This document shows, piece by piece, positions 54,867-64,000 of a DNA stretch of 64,000 bases (the first letter of the stretch is position 1; every line of letters starts with the position of its first letter). A program made the translations under genes and the position numbers. A model generated the notes under the pieces. That model ran no database searches. It was given only the letters and a program-made list of their open reading frames with translations, and had not been told where the DNA came from. Where the stretch lies: positions 7,254,001 through 7,318,000 of the forward strand of contig NC_035790.1 in NCBI RefSeq assembly GCF_001653235.2, read 5' to 3'. The stretch comes from Pochonia chlamydosporia 170. Taxonomy: Eukaryota; Ascomycota; Sordariomycetes; Hypocreales; Clavicipitaceae.

Positions 54867-57492
54867 TCACTTTGAGTGCCAAATAGTCCAACAATCGTCA
54901 CAGAGTGGTACGCCGCACTCCAAACAACCTCTTCGAACGTTATGTTTCCGCACGACAGTTTGTGCATGTGCACGCCCAAGGACGTAGTTTTGCCGCTTCG
55001 AGGAGCAACAAGCACACCAACCACGCTTGTCTCGATGAACTTTTGAGTGTATCTCACCTGCATTTTGTATAGGAATGGCCTCAGGGATGCAAGACGCCTG
55101 TGAATTTTGCAGAGCGACTTGTTTCCCGTACTGGAGAAGCAGCTCCTTGCACAAAGCTAGACGAAAAGCCGTTTGGTCCTTGCATCTAAGCCTCGAGGTT
55201 TTCGGCCATCCTTCTCGTTGTAGTAAGAAGGAATTCGTGACAGCTACCTCTAGTTGGTTGTTAACAATGTTAAGAAACAAGGGCGATGCTACAACAGGGG
55301 AACTGCGTACCTAAGAGAAACATGTACATCAATGCTTGATGCCCACCACGCTGTATTCTCCTAGGTGGCTCGAACTCGGCTCGCAACTGGTCACCGCTGT
55401 CAACACCATTCATGTGATGGTTATACTCATCAATAAGACGTGGGATCTGTAGCATCTTTGTTGGTTCGCCTTCGAAGGGTACTCTTGCAGTTTTAGCACT
55501 CGTGGACGTTTTCCCAGGTCGTCTACGTAGTCTCCATATCGAAGGCTCGAATCCAGTAAAGCGTGTACTTATAGCAAGTACTAATGCATTGTCCTTAAAA
55601 GCAAACTGCATGACGTCTTTAGTCTTATGCTTCCTTACGTAGAGAGTACCCCATGCGACAACATCCTTGGATCTATCTTCAGTCTTTAGCTCTGCCATCT
55701 TGCGGCTATCAATCCTCCCAAGACGCGTAGTACCTGTAGCAGCAGTACCTTGGTACCTCAAGAATTCGAATAGTTCAGGTGTGCTAAAAAGATTGTCCAT
55801 AAAGCAGTGATAGCCGTGACTTGTAGATGGAGGAGCTGGCAGTCGACTAAGGAGATCGATAACAATTCCTTGTGTTGGAGCTAGTTCTGGGTATAAAGAT
55901 GCGTCGTATCCGACGGGGCCACTACCCTTTACATGAAAGGACCATCGAAGAAAGTATCCTGAGTCAGCAACTACCCATACCTTGTACCCAATTGGTATGG
56001 GCTTTGCAGGAATATGCACAGTTTCGGTGCTTTTCCCAGTGTACCTCACCATAGCCTCATCAACGCTAACCTCAGACCAGTGATGTAATTAATCGGGGCG
56101 ATTAATTAGCGATTCATTGAATCTGAATCCGAGGTCAGGATTAATTAACTGAATCACGCTCGCCCGGATTAATTAAGTTTCAACGATTAATTAAGGTGGG
56201 GTCACAAGTTTCAGGGGAAGTATGATTGGACGGCGAAATGCCAAATTTGGCAGCCCCATGCCACTTGATGCCTGCGAAATCCACTTCCGTAACCACCAGC
56301 AGTTGTTTATCGCCAGACACCAATACATATTGCTCTCCCAACTGGTGTCACGTTATGAGACTCATTGTTAACTAAGCTCTTTTTTACAAAATCATTGTTC
56401 TTCTTGTTCGAGCTGCAGACTCTGTCTGCAGCTCTCCTTTTAATATCAAAACACTTCCTTTCGTCCGAAGCAAATAATTGCTTTTTCCGGCTATTCTCAG
56501 TTCTCATAGCCGACATAATGACAGCCAGCATTTACACCAAGTTTGCTTGTTCTATCAACAGAGGCAGTTTTATCCGACAACTGGTAAACCAGAGAGCAAA
56601 CTGGCGCTGGCTTGCTAAAGATCAACGTAATTGGTACTGGAAAATTCGACAAAGTCATGGAAAGCAGCCAATACAGCGCCAACAATTCTTCAAAAGTGCT
56701 TATCAGCCGTCAGATGTTAATTAATCGCTGAATCCGATAATTAATCCTGAATCCAAGGCATGATTCAATAATTAATCTGAATCCGACCTTGGATTCAGAT
56801 TAAATGATTAATTACATGCCTGCCTCAGACGCTGGGTTCCAGTATCGAGTTGATGTTTCTTGTAAGTGAGTACTCCAATTGTTAATCTTATTGAATACCC
56901 CTTGTGGGGGGTCCGTAGTATCCCAGACACAAAACCGCCGGTAGAGAAGTTGAAAACGATTTCGCGACATGAATCTAGCAATCGGGTGCACTGGATTGGT
57001 TGGGGCAGTACTCCAATAGTGCTCGAAGCGTGGTTCGAGGTGGATGGACATGTATATCAACACCCCAAAGAACAAGTAGATCTCGGCGGCGTTGGTTGGC
57101 TTCCAGGCATGCTGTCGACAGTGTTTAGCTCTTGGGCCTTCTATATGGCCGGGTAGCTTGATATAGCGTACGTTCATGTATTCGGCCCATTGATCGAGCA
57201 TGTGGATCGGACAAAACAGTCTAAAGATATCGAGTAGGCTATCTTGAGGTAGGTCTGTCGAGATACGACGGGGAAAGCCTTGCGAAGGTACTGGCTTAAA
57301 GGTTGAAGTGGCCGGTTCGGTCAACAAATCGCGTAGGTTTGGCTTTGGCAGAGGCTTTAGCGGGGACGATAAGGGTATTGGAACAGGCGTCTGTGGTGCT
57401 GTAACAATTGAATTAGTGGTGGCCCTTCGTCGTTGTTTAGCTGGTCGAGATCCACCAGCTATGCTAGTGGCCCTTCGTTTTCCACCTGCCAT
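54867..57492 (-). pseudogene. piggyBac-type transposase split by a MITE
   Basis: ATG at 57492 (MAGGKRRATSIAGG). The DDE_Tnp_1_7 region includes FRLFCPIHMLDQWAEYMN, MSRNRFQLLYRRF, then the insertion, then VSVDEAMVRYTGKS. Catalytic aspartates are readable in VVADSGYF, FMDNLFS and MNGVDSGDQ. An intron near 55318-55252 (GTACGC donor, CTAG end) leads to EVAVTNSFLLQREGW and the C-terminal cysteine-rich finger (GWCACCSSK, GCLECGVPLCDDCW). Without the 743-bp insert the frame is open, so the insertion is the only visible lesion. piggyBac elements move by cut-and-paste into TTAA. Confidence 0.88.
56072..56830. mobile_element. hAT-type MITE with perfect 8-bp target site duplication
   Basis: The element spans 56080-56822 (743 bp). 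Terminal inverted repeats of 17 bp are CAGTGATGTAATTAATC and CAGGCATGTAATTAATC (second one reversed), differing at two positions. Both sides are flanked by CCTCAGAC (56072-56079 and 56823-56830). CAG ends plus 8-bp duplication are the mark of hAT elements. Subterminal TTAATTAA and GAATCTGAATCC words repeat. Removing the insert and one duplicate restores the transposase frame. The internal frame 56365-56724 has no known motif. Confidence 0.93.
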
Positions 57493-58352
57493 GTTCACGT
57501 TCTGTGTTCCAAGCAAGGCAAAATTGTACGGAGTATGGAATTTGCGTGGGGAAATGTCACGGCAGAGTGCGTTCAGTACTGGTTTGTTGCTGTGGGTCCT
57601 CGTGCACGGACCCCTACAGGTGGTAACAGTTTGGCAGTCAAGGAGATACTGTGTGCCTTCCCTCTTTTGTCTCACAGCCGTCACTTCTCCATGATGTGGA
57701 TGGGATTGTATCTCATCTCAGTGCAACAGACAAGATGTACATGGTCATGCGAACTTGATAACGGTGGCTTTTTGCTGCCACACCTGGGGAACAATTGAGC
57801 GTGGGGCAGACGTTTCTCTCTCTGGATTGTAACCCTCACATTCGATTTGTTGGAAGACATGGGTGAGTTGTGTACCAATGTGCTCCATCAGGAGCGCCAG
57901 CTCAGACTAGTCAAGGTCCCTTTCTCAGATAGTTAGTTAACAAACAAATGAAGACATGTGTTTTAAATCCTGCGTACTGTATACGGGGTATTGTTAGTGT
58001 GTTATGTCCAAGCCCAACAGCTCGTTCAATGAGGTACTTTTGGGGGAAGGAGGACAGTGGAGCTGCTGTCCCTTTTACGGAGCCAACCACCGCTTGACCT
58101 ACCGTCTATTGGATTGTTATGTTTCGTGATGTTAAGTTCTGTTGTGTTTGTAACATTTTGGGAAAGAAGATTATAACGTGAGAAGGCTACTTTTGTGATT
58201 AACGAGTTGTACCAACAGAAAGAAATTATAAATTGGGCTAGAACCCGTTTACCTGAAGGACCAAGCAAACTCTGGCCTTTTCGGAAACCAAAATTTCTTA
58301 ACATACGAGCTGGTTCATCCTCGACCTCAAATACTCCCTTTATCTTTTCAAG
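57493..58352. other. No gene recognised; 5' flank of the piggyBac transposase
   Basis: Contains the presumed promoter and outer end of the piggyBac element. A TTAA lies near 57937, but no terminal repeat partner was found. No other feature. Confidence 0.3.
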
Positions 58353-58736
58353 ATGTCAGTCCAGGGTGCAAGTCAATTCAGCCGTAAGCGACCGCATTGC
58401 TTTCCCTCTCCCCAGCAAATCCCTAATACGTACGGGCCAGCGAACTTTACTCCTCCTGGCTCTGGAGTCCCCGCCACCCAGATGCAATCAAACTACCAAC
58501 AGCCGCAACCGCATATGGCCCCCCAACAGGTCGCTCAGCAGAACAACTATGCGCCCCCAAGCAGCTCAAACCACCCCGCGACTGGCGAAGGCTACTACTG
58601 GGCAGAACTAGACGGCCAGCCAGGCATGCCCCACTCTCCCAGAATCGCCGATCAACTGGCCCAGGCTGCCATCAACTTGATGAACGCTGTTGCTAACTGG
58701 TATTACTTTCCCATATTTCGGTTTCTTCATGTCTGA
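58353..58736 (+). CDS. Small Gln/Pro-rich hypothetical protein
   Basis: A 127-residue ATG frame: MSVQGASQFSRKRPH, then a Pro/Gln/Asn-rich disordered middle, and HSPRIADQLAQAAINLMNAV near the end. Composition is plainly coding, but the C-terminus after NWYYF may be read-through of an intron. No family recognised. It could be a fragment of a retroelement capsid gene or of a prion-like regulator. Confidence 0.4.
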   Translation: MSVQGASQFSRKRPHCFPSPQQIPNTYGPANFTPPGSGVPATQMQSNYQQPQPHMAPQQVAQQNNYAPPSSSNHPATGEGYYWAELDGQPGMPHSPRIADQLAQAAINLMNAVANWYYFPIFRFLHV

Positions 58737-59164
58737 AGACTAATTTTGAATCATTAGGATTAACTCGCGAACAAAAAAGTGAGTTTTGAGGCCTGTATTG
58801 ACGTTTCAGGCCACTAAACCTACATCAGTGATGATTCGAAACTGCGGTTGTGTGCCCAACTTGTTGCACAAGATAAGCAATACCGCATGGGAGAGGGAAG
58901 TACTTTCCCTGATCAGCAAATGAATTGAGATCAGCCGTAAACCGATGCCCGTCGTTGGGTCAGATCTTCTACGTTTTTACTCTGCAAGTTTTCATTTTGT
59001 CTCAAGTTTTTCGGCACCCGTCCGGTAAACCTACCATGTAGAGTTCTCCCATACCCTTCTTGTTAGAGACATTAAATTATGTTTCAATTTATAGTAACAT
59101 TGTTTGGCAAATACTCAGCAACGGATTGTGGGTTGCTGGCCAGAACCGTTGCATCTAGACAGAA
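58737..59164. other. No gene recognised
   Basis: A/T-rich spacer without frames of interest. Confidence 0.35.
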
Positions 59165-60250
59165 AGATAATCAATAAAACAAATAGCAGGTTGGCTAAGA
59201 TTGGTAAAAAAAAAAGAAAAACAAACTGTGCCCCATCGCGGTAAACGTATCTGACTACTGTTCGTGGGCTTTTAGTCTGCCACGGCATAGGAGACGCTGA
59301 AATGTGAAAGTTTATGACAAGACTTACACCCTCCATCAAGGTGCAGCCTATGCTACCAAAGCTGGAGGGAGCAACTGTCAACAGCACTAGTCCAAACCCA
59401 AGAAGAGTTCGCCGATAGAAGTTGTCTTCGGTGACTGATCGGTTGCGCAGCAAAAATGGTTGATGATGGCGTTGGAAGGCAGTAGAAAACAACGGGGATC
59501 AAGCGAAAATTGGCGCAGCCATGTATGTGCCTCCACATCGGCCAACCGCCACATCTCACCTAGATGCTGGCGCCCTGTTGTGTTGCCAAAGTAAATCAAA
59601 GTATACACAGTGGGAGAAAGTGCAAGAAGAAAGTACTCTTTTGGACAACTCTTTTGTAGGGATGCCAAGGCCAGGTTTGCATCAGCGACAAGCCAAAAAT
59701 AGCTTTTTGGCTCCCTTGCAATTCTTCAAAATACCCCTTGGCCCCCCCGGCCCATCTGCTCCTTCCTCCTGCGTTGACATCGAACTTGGTACATCAACAC
59801 AGAGTTAATAACACTAAGATTGTACCGGTAACGTGTTGTCATATACATTACGGTACACAGCAGGCCTGACAACAAGCCGTTGGTTCGTTAGTGACAGCAT
59901 GAAATTGCAGACGGCATAAGGATGGCACTTCGACATCCTGTGCGCATGTTCACCAAGAGGTTGCACCCCACAAATTACCAACGGGGGCAATGAAAGTTGC
60001 CAGCAAGCTCACGACTAAGGGTTCTAGTCCAGCCTCAACCACCGCTTTGGACACCAAACAGAGTACCATAATATAAAACGGCAGGATATCAAATATCTGT
60101 TACCATGATGCCCAAGTAAAACTTGTAGAGGCACTATTAATGGAATGTTACGTGGCTACACATGACAATGGGTTAATCCATTGACAGTAAGATGTTTCCG
60201 CAAGCCAATGAAGGGCAGTCGTAATGAGCGAATGCAATGAGTGAGTGCTG
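59165..60250 (-). repeat. Dispersed repeat R4, copy 2 (inverted relative to 9040-10122)
   Basis: Reverse-strand match to 9040-10122 over nearly the whole length, with substitutions and small gaps throughout. The two copies lie almost exactly 50 kb apart in opposite orientation. Confidence 0.8.
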
Positions 60251-60920
60251 TGTACCCTTCTTACAGCGCAGGACCCAACTGCCCACGCGTTCAAAGCTGC
60301 ATGATTCTCGATCATGTCTATCCCGGTGCATTTCATTTATCCACAAAAGCGGACCGCATACAGCAAGGAAAGTAGTCGATTCTGGCTACCTCAGAGTACC
60401 GGCACAAAACTTGCTCTAGCGGACAACGGGGTCTTCTGATGTCCTGAACCATCCACCCAGCGATTCCCACAAGACAATGAGGTTTTAGAGCAGTAAAATG
60501 TAATACCTCCGAATACTGCGTCATCGCCATGCTTTGATGAAATGAGCCTCAATCGACAGAAAAGGCCCCTTGCCACTAGTGGCTCTAGCAGCAATATTCT
60601 GAGGAGTTTGATCTCATACTGGCTGCCAACTGACTGGCCAGGCGTAAACAGCTCAATTCGCCTTTGAGGAAATAGCCGACGTACACATGTTGTTGCGTTG
60701 CTGCCAAGCAGGCGGGAAGATACCGTCCAGACTGAGCATCGGCTAGCTAGACTAGTACGACTGCAAGGCTGAGGAATGGTGGTCTGAAGCGTGTTTTGGC
60801 GCAAGCTAAGGTGCCAGGGGCTGCCCTACCAGTAAAACTTTTTGTTTGTGGGACTCGCTGTGGACACTTACTTCCGCCACAGCGACCGTAGCTGCAATTC
60901 TCGGCAGATATTAAGAAAAA
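60251..60920. other. No gene recognised
   Basis: Only short shadow-like frames (60391-60804 -). Nothing else seen. Confidence 0.3.
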
Positions 60921-60924
60921 CACG

Positions 60925-61291
60925 CATAAGGATCTGCCTCAAGATGCATGGCCAAAACGGGCTTTTAGAGACAAAAAGATACGCTCGAACTAGCAGCAAA
61001 AGCTTTGACTTCTTAGGGTATTAACGTAAGCGTCTCGCAGACTTTTTTCCGCCACATCTGGCGGTCTTAATGGTTTGAATTGACGCCAAATTTTAAGGGT
61101 AACCGCCACGGATATGATACAGATTGGCTGTGAAGGCTTTCCTGTGTGCCAATCTGCCACTATGCTTGCTTGAAGTATTGTAGTAGCACTTTTGGTGGCA
61201 ATATGCTATGTAGCTTTGCTGGCTGGACTACCATCAATCTTTTCTCTACATTGGAGATCTTGATTCGTAAGACACGCACAAGCCACATTGC
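60925..61291 (+). repeat. Dispersed repeat R7, copy 2
   Basis: Short relative of 49250-50122, again ending at a palindrome. The first part (AAACGGGCTTTTAGAGAC, TCTCGCAGACTTTTTTCCGCC) is the best conserved. Confidence 0.7.
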
Positions 61292-61325
61292 TCAGCCACC
61301 TGAAAGTCCATTTTCAGGTGGCTGA
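61292..61325. repeat. Palindrome copy 4 (14-bp arms, 6-nt spacer)
   Basis: Arms TCAGCCACCTGAAA and its reverse complement around GTCCAT. The right flank (AGCTACTGGACCAAGGATGGCT) resembles the right flank of copy 1 at 47160. Confidence 0.95.
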
Positions 61326-61619
61326 AATACATCACAAGCTACTGGACCAAGGATGGCTCGCGTGTTGGGACGAATGCGAGGAACGCACAGCTTAGGTTTG
61401 TTTCTCTCTGGCCGGGCAATGGAAGCTTCGGCGCGTAATGGGTTAGACCACTCTTCATGTATATGCGAGCCTACGTTCTCCGTGACGAGCGCTGATCTTG
61501 ACAATCGACATTTGCTGCACAGCCCCATCGTGCATTTCCGATCCAGCACACACTACCAGCCAAGAATGGCTTCACAACACCGCTGTTTAATAACGAACCA
61601 TGAAAGCCATTGCAGTCAC

Positions 61620-62390
61620 CATCGAGGCACCTCAGTGACACGTTGCTATAACAAGGGACAAAAAAAGCTCAAATTGGATCATGTGTAAAGAAATAGGTTC
61701 CGACCAAAGAACTTTCATCCAACAATAGCTCCACAACAAAGAAATAACTAACCATAAAGCCACCCTCCAGATTGGTGATAGGGTGAGATTCAGGATGAGG
61801 CAACTACAGCTTTCCATGCCTTGTCTACAAATGAATCCGCCTTCAGTCAGTAAACGAGATAGGACGAATGACAATTTTGTCAGAGCAACTTTTCGTTTTA
61901 TGAAAAGATGCGACCAATTAAGCCAACGTTATGATGCGGATGTTTACCTACTCGTGCGGCGGAAACAAAAACATTACGACTATAGGTCTACGGATGATCC
62001 GTCATTTCCCGTCTCGTCTCCTGACTTGGTGAGTTGGCTCGTCTTGCAACTCCTACCCTATACTAACCATCGACCCAAAGGAGAAACTGTACCCGCCAGT
62101 AATTAGAAAGACTGCACTAGACTATAATAACAGGGATTTGAGGCTGGAGGCTGTTGGTTCGAAAAACTCTGGAGATGTAATTAAATTCCGCGAAGTTGCT
62201 ACGTAGGTTCGACTAGTAAAATGATGAGCTGTGCAGTTGTACTACATTGTGCACCACCCAACTCAAATGTTAGTGCTGGCATGACCTCAAGCGGAAGGCG
62301 GTAGGCAGAGCTTCACAACCTTGGTCAGCCCACTCCTGGGACGCCATTTTACACCGAGACTAGGTTGGTTTTCAATGTCCCTGCTGTCGC
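61620..62390 (+). repeat. Inverted duplicate block carrying a MADS-like gene, right copy
   Basis: Mirror copy of 47510-48260. Similarity covers promoter, both exons and 3' flank. Confidence 0.8.
61831..62206 (+). CDS. Small MADS-box-like protein, copy 2
   Basis: Exons 61831-62029 and 62081-62206 join in phase; the intron keeps GTGAGT, TACTAACC and CAAAG. Protein begins MNPPSVSKRDRTNDNF and keeps ADVYLLVRRKQKHYDY; it differs from copy 1 by a handful of substitutions, mostly in exon 2, and one codon-length deletion. Stop TAG at 62204-62206. Both copies being open suggests either recent duplication or continued use. Confidence 0.6.
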
Positions 62391-62679
62391 GCCTCGCCAA
62401 TTACACTGCGGGAATAAGTGCAGAAGCAACAGGACCCAAGAACAGCCAGAATATCTCAGCTTGAAATTGATGTGACTAGCTACAAAAATCTCAGAATTAC
62501 ATGGAGCACACTGTACCAAGGCTCATGATTGTAGTGGCCCCCTCTGTGGAGGTTGGTACTCAAGAACAACCTTGATAGTATCGAGAGAAACTTGGTGATG
62601 CTATTCCACATGAGCGAACGCAGCAATGTGTAGCCGAAAACGAGCGACAAAAGTCGATACCTAAATGTCACACTCTGAT
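62207..62679. other. No gene recognised
   Basis: Includes the end of the duplicated block and a spacer with no readable frame. Confidence 0.35.
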
Positions 62680-63240
62680 TTATTTTGGTGCAGGAGCTGA
62701 TACTGAAGGTTTCATAAACTCCTTGAACATGTCTGCCAGTACGCTCACTGTTTTATTCAAGCTGCTTACCGTCTTAGTCAGATCGAGCACCTTCGACTCC
62801 AAATCTTGAATTTGTTGATCTCTAATGTCACCGATCGATCCACTGGAATGTGCATTTGAACTACTGACCCCGGCTAAGTCGTCTGCTTGGGCGTCCTTCA
62901 GAGCCCTGCGTCTTGCGGGGTCCTTTTCGACCTTGGACGGGTCGCTGTAGTGGCTTACCCATCCTGCCTTCCACGGCGTAGGTATGCCGTCTCGCTCACA
63001 GACCCTCTCAATTTTCGCCCTGGCACTCGCCGGTCCAAGGACCTTGTTCAGACTGGTCACAGTGAGCATATGAATTCCTTTCTTGTGAAACTCTACGCAA
63101 CAGTCTGTGGGAGGATCCTTCTTGTTTGCAGCCACATTTTTGAGTTGAATCTGTGAATTCGTGACCCAGAGTAGCTCCTTGAACGGCTGAGACATCGTCG
63201 CTAGGGACGGCGGCAAGTCGCCTGTCAAGTGGATGGCCAT
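62680..63240 (-). CDS. Coiled-coil protein of unknown function
   Basis: A single-exon frame with ATG at 63240 (MAIHLTGDLPPSL) or 63195 (MSQPFKELLWVTNSQ). About 187 or 172 residues. Middle part: KGIHMLTVTSLNKVLG and IERVCERDGIPTPWKAGWVSHY. The C-terminal heptad pattern (LESKVLDLTKTVSSLNKTV) predicts a short oligomerising coiled coil. No family recognised. It is divergent from the NLR-type gene, with about 340 bp between the start codons, so the two may share regulation. Confidence 0.6.
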   Translation of the reverse strand: MAIHLTGDLPPSLATMSQPFKELLWVTNSQIQLKNVAANKKDPPTDCCVEFHKKGIHMLTVTSLNKVLGPASARAKIERVCERDGIPTPWKAGWVSHYSDPSKVEKDPARRRALKDAQADDLAGVSSSNAHSSGSIGDIRDQQIQDLESKVLDLTKTVSSLNKTVSVLADMFKEFMKPSVSAPAPK

Positions 63241-63576
63241 GCAGAATGTCCAGCATCGGCTGGCGAATACGGATGCAATTAGAACAAAATGGCGCACCAC
63301 CAATATGCACAACTACCCATGCCGCGGCCTACTTTATTAGCACTCACAGGACTCGCACCATCTATAGGTGGTACTCACCACCAGCTTGCTGCCTTTGTCC
63401 TTCAATGATAGCTGAACAGGCTGCGCTCTTCGACCGACGTGATAAACAATATGCCGTCGTCACGTCTCCTCCCTCCCCCTCTCCCTGGGTGACTCAACCT
63501 CAGCTTCCTCGTCGACGTAGACGAACCTATCGTTCCACCCGCCAGTCTGACGGCCTCGTGCACCTCCCTCCGCACC

Positions 63577-64000
63577 ATGGCATCCGAAAACGCTCTGGAC
63601 AACCCCGACTCCTACACAGTCGCCTGGATCGCTGCTCTTCCCATCGAGCGAGCCGCTGCAGAAGCGATGCTCGATGAGGAACATGCAGCTCCAACTGGTT
63701 TCACTAGACACCAGACTGACACGAACGTTTATACCTGGGGTCGCGTGGGAGAGCACAACATCGTCATTGCCTCTCTTGCCGCTGGAGACTATGGAACTAC
63801 ATCGGCTGCGACCACGGCCTCGAGCCTGCTTGCCTCTCTGCCATCCATCCGTGTTGGCCTTTTTGTCGGCATAGGCGGCGGCATCGCTCGACCGGACGAT
63901 GACCGCGATATCCGGCTTGGCGACATCGTCGTGAGCCAGCCCGATGGGACATCGGGCGGCGTCTGCCAGTACGACTTAATCAAAGCAAAGTCGGGTGACA
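63577..64000 (+). CDS. NLR-type protein, nucleoside-phosphorylase N-terminus, 3' end outside window
   Basis: ATG at 63577 (MASENALDNPDSYTVAW). The visible 141 residues carry the PNP_UDP_1 pattern of fungal NOD-like receptors: YTVAWIAALPIERAAAEAML, VYTWGRVGEHNIVIASL, AAGDYGTTSAATTASSLL, VGLFVGIGGGIA and IRLGDIVVSQPDG. In such proteins this domain is followed by an NB-ARC or NACHT ATPase and repeats, acting in self/non-self recognition and cell death; those parts are not in the window. The sequence is more GC-rich and less decayed than most of the region. The upstream region is CT-rich (63460-63485). Alternatively it is a stand-alone phosphorylase-domain protein. Confidence 0.82.
   Translation, partial: MASENALDNPDSYTVAWIAALPIERAAAEAMLDEEHAAPTGFTRHQTDTNVYTWGRVGEHNIVIASLAAGDYGTTSAATTASSLLASLPSIRVGLFVGIGGGIARPDDDRDIRLGDIVVSQPDGTSGGVCQYDLIKAKSGD

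Noticed and set aside
55250..55320. Apparent frameshift in the piggyBac transposase
   Set aside because: An intron with GTACGC donor and CTAG acceptor joins FLL to EVAVTNSF, which fits the family.
1..64000. Defined Starship borders
   Set aside because: No terminal direct or inverted repeats of a large element could be paired by eye, and the window cuts both the DUF3435 and the NLR-type gene, so borders are not claimed.

Overview
The window looks like an accessory region of a filamentous ascomycete genome, most likely Sordariomycetes/Hypocreales. The basis is short introns (45-90 nt) with GTANGT donors and CTAAC-like branch points, Zn2Cys6 and ATF-type bZIP regulators, NOX/FRE ferric reductases, an F-box/LRR family typical of Hypocreales, and many decayed copies. 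Species cannot be told from this sequence. There are no housekeeping genes. Intact genes are scattered among pseudogenes, MITEs, a piggyBac transposase and dispersed repeats.

Layout. 0-3.3 kb: a DUF3435 (FluG/tyrosine-recombinase-like) gene entering from the left edge, with fragments of further copies. 3.8-11.9 kb: a decayed three-gene module, DUF3723 (-), pseudokinase (+), ferric reductase (-). 12.9-28.8 kb: a regulator cluster with two ATF-type bZIP genes (one intact), one full NirA-like Zn2Cys6 factor, a shorter Zn2Cys6 factor, two intact very short Zn2Cys6 proteins and a fragment of a third. 29.2-37.2 kb: a fold-back MITE, broken RNase H, several broken orphan genes including an F-box/LRR gene, and another broken pseudokinase. 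38.35-44.8 kb: the intact module, ferric reductase (+), pseudokinase (-), DUF3723 coiled-coil protein (+). 45.6-62.2 kb: repeat-rich, with fragments of the same module, two intact MADS-like genes in inverted orientation, an intact 423-aa SET-like gene, a piggyBac transposase split by a hAT-type MITE with a perfect 8-bp target duplication, and four copies of a 13-15 bp-arm palindrome. 62.7-64.0 kb: a coiled-coil protein gene divergent from the start of an NLR-type gene (nucleoside-phosphorylase domain) that runs off the right edge.

How the parts fit. DUF3435, DUF3723, ferric reductase and NLR genes are the gene families repeatedly reported in Starship giant transposons, so the region may be one or more old Starship bodies. 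No element boundary is visible here, so this stays an inference. The main new observation is that DUF3723, a kinase-fold protein lacking catalytic residues, and a ferric reductase form a fixed gene order. That order is present once intact and once decayed in opposite orientation, with fragments of two further copies; the kinase-like and DUF3723 genes are head to head over a short shared promoter in each of the three copies where both are present.
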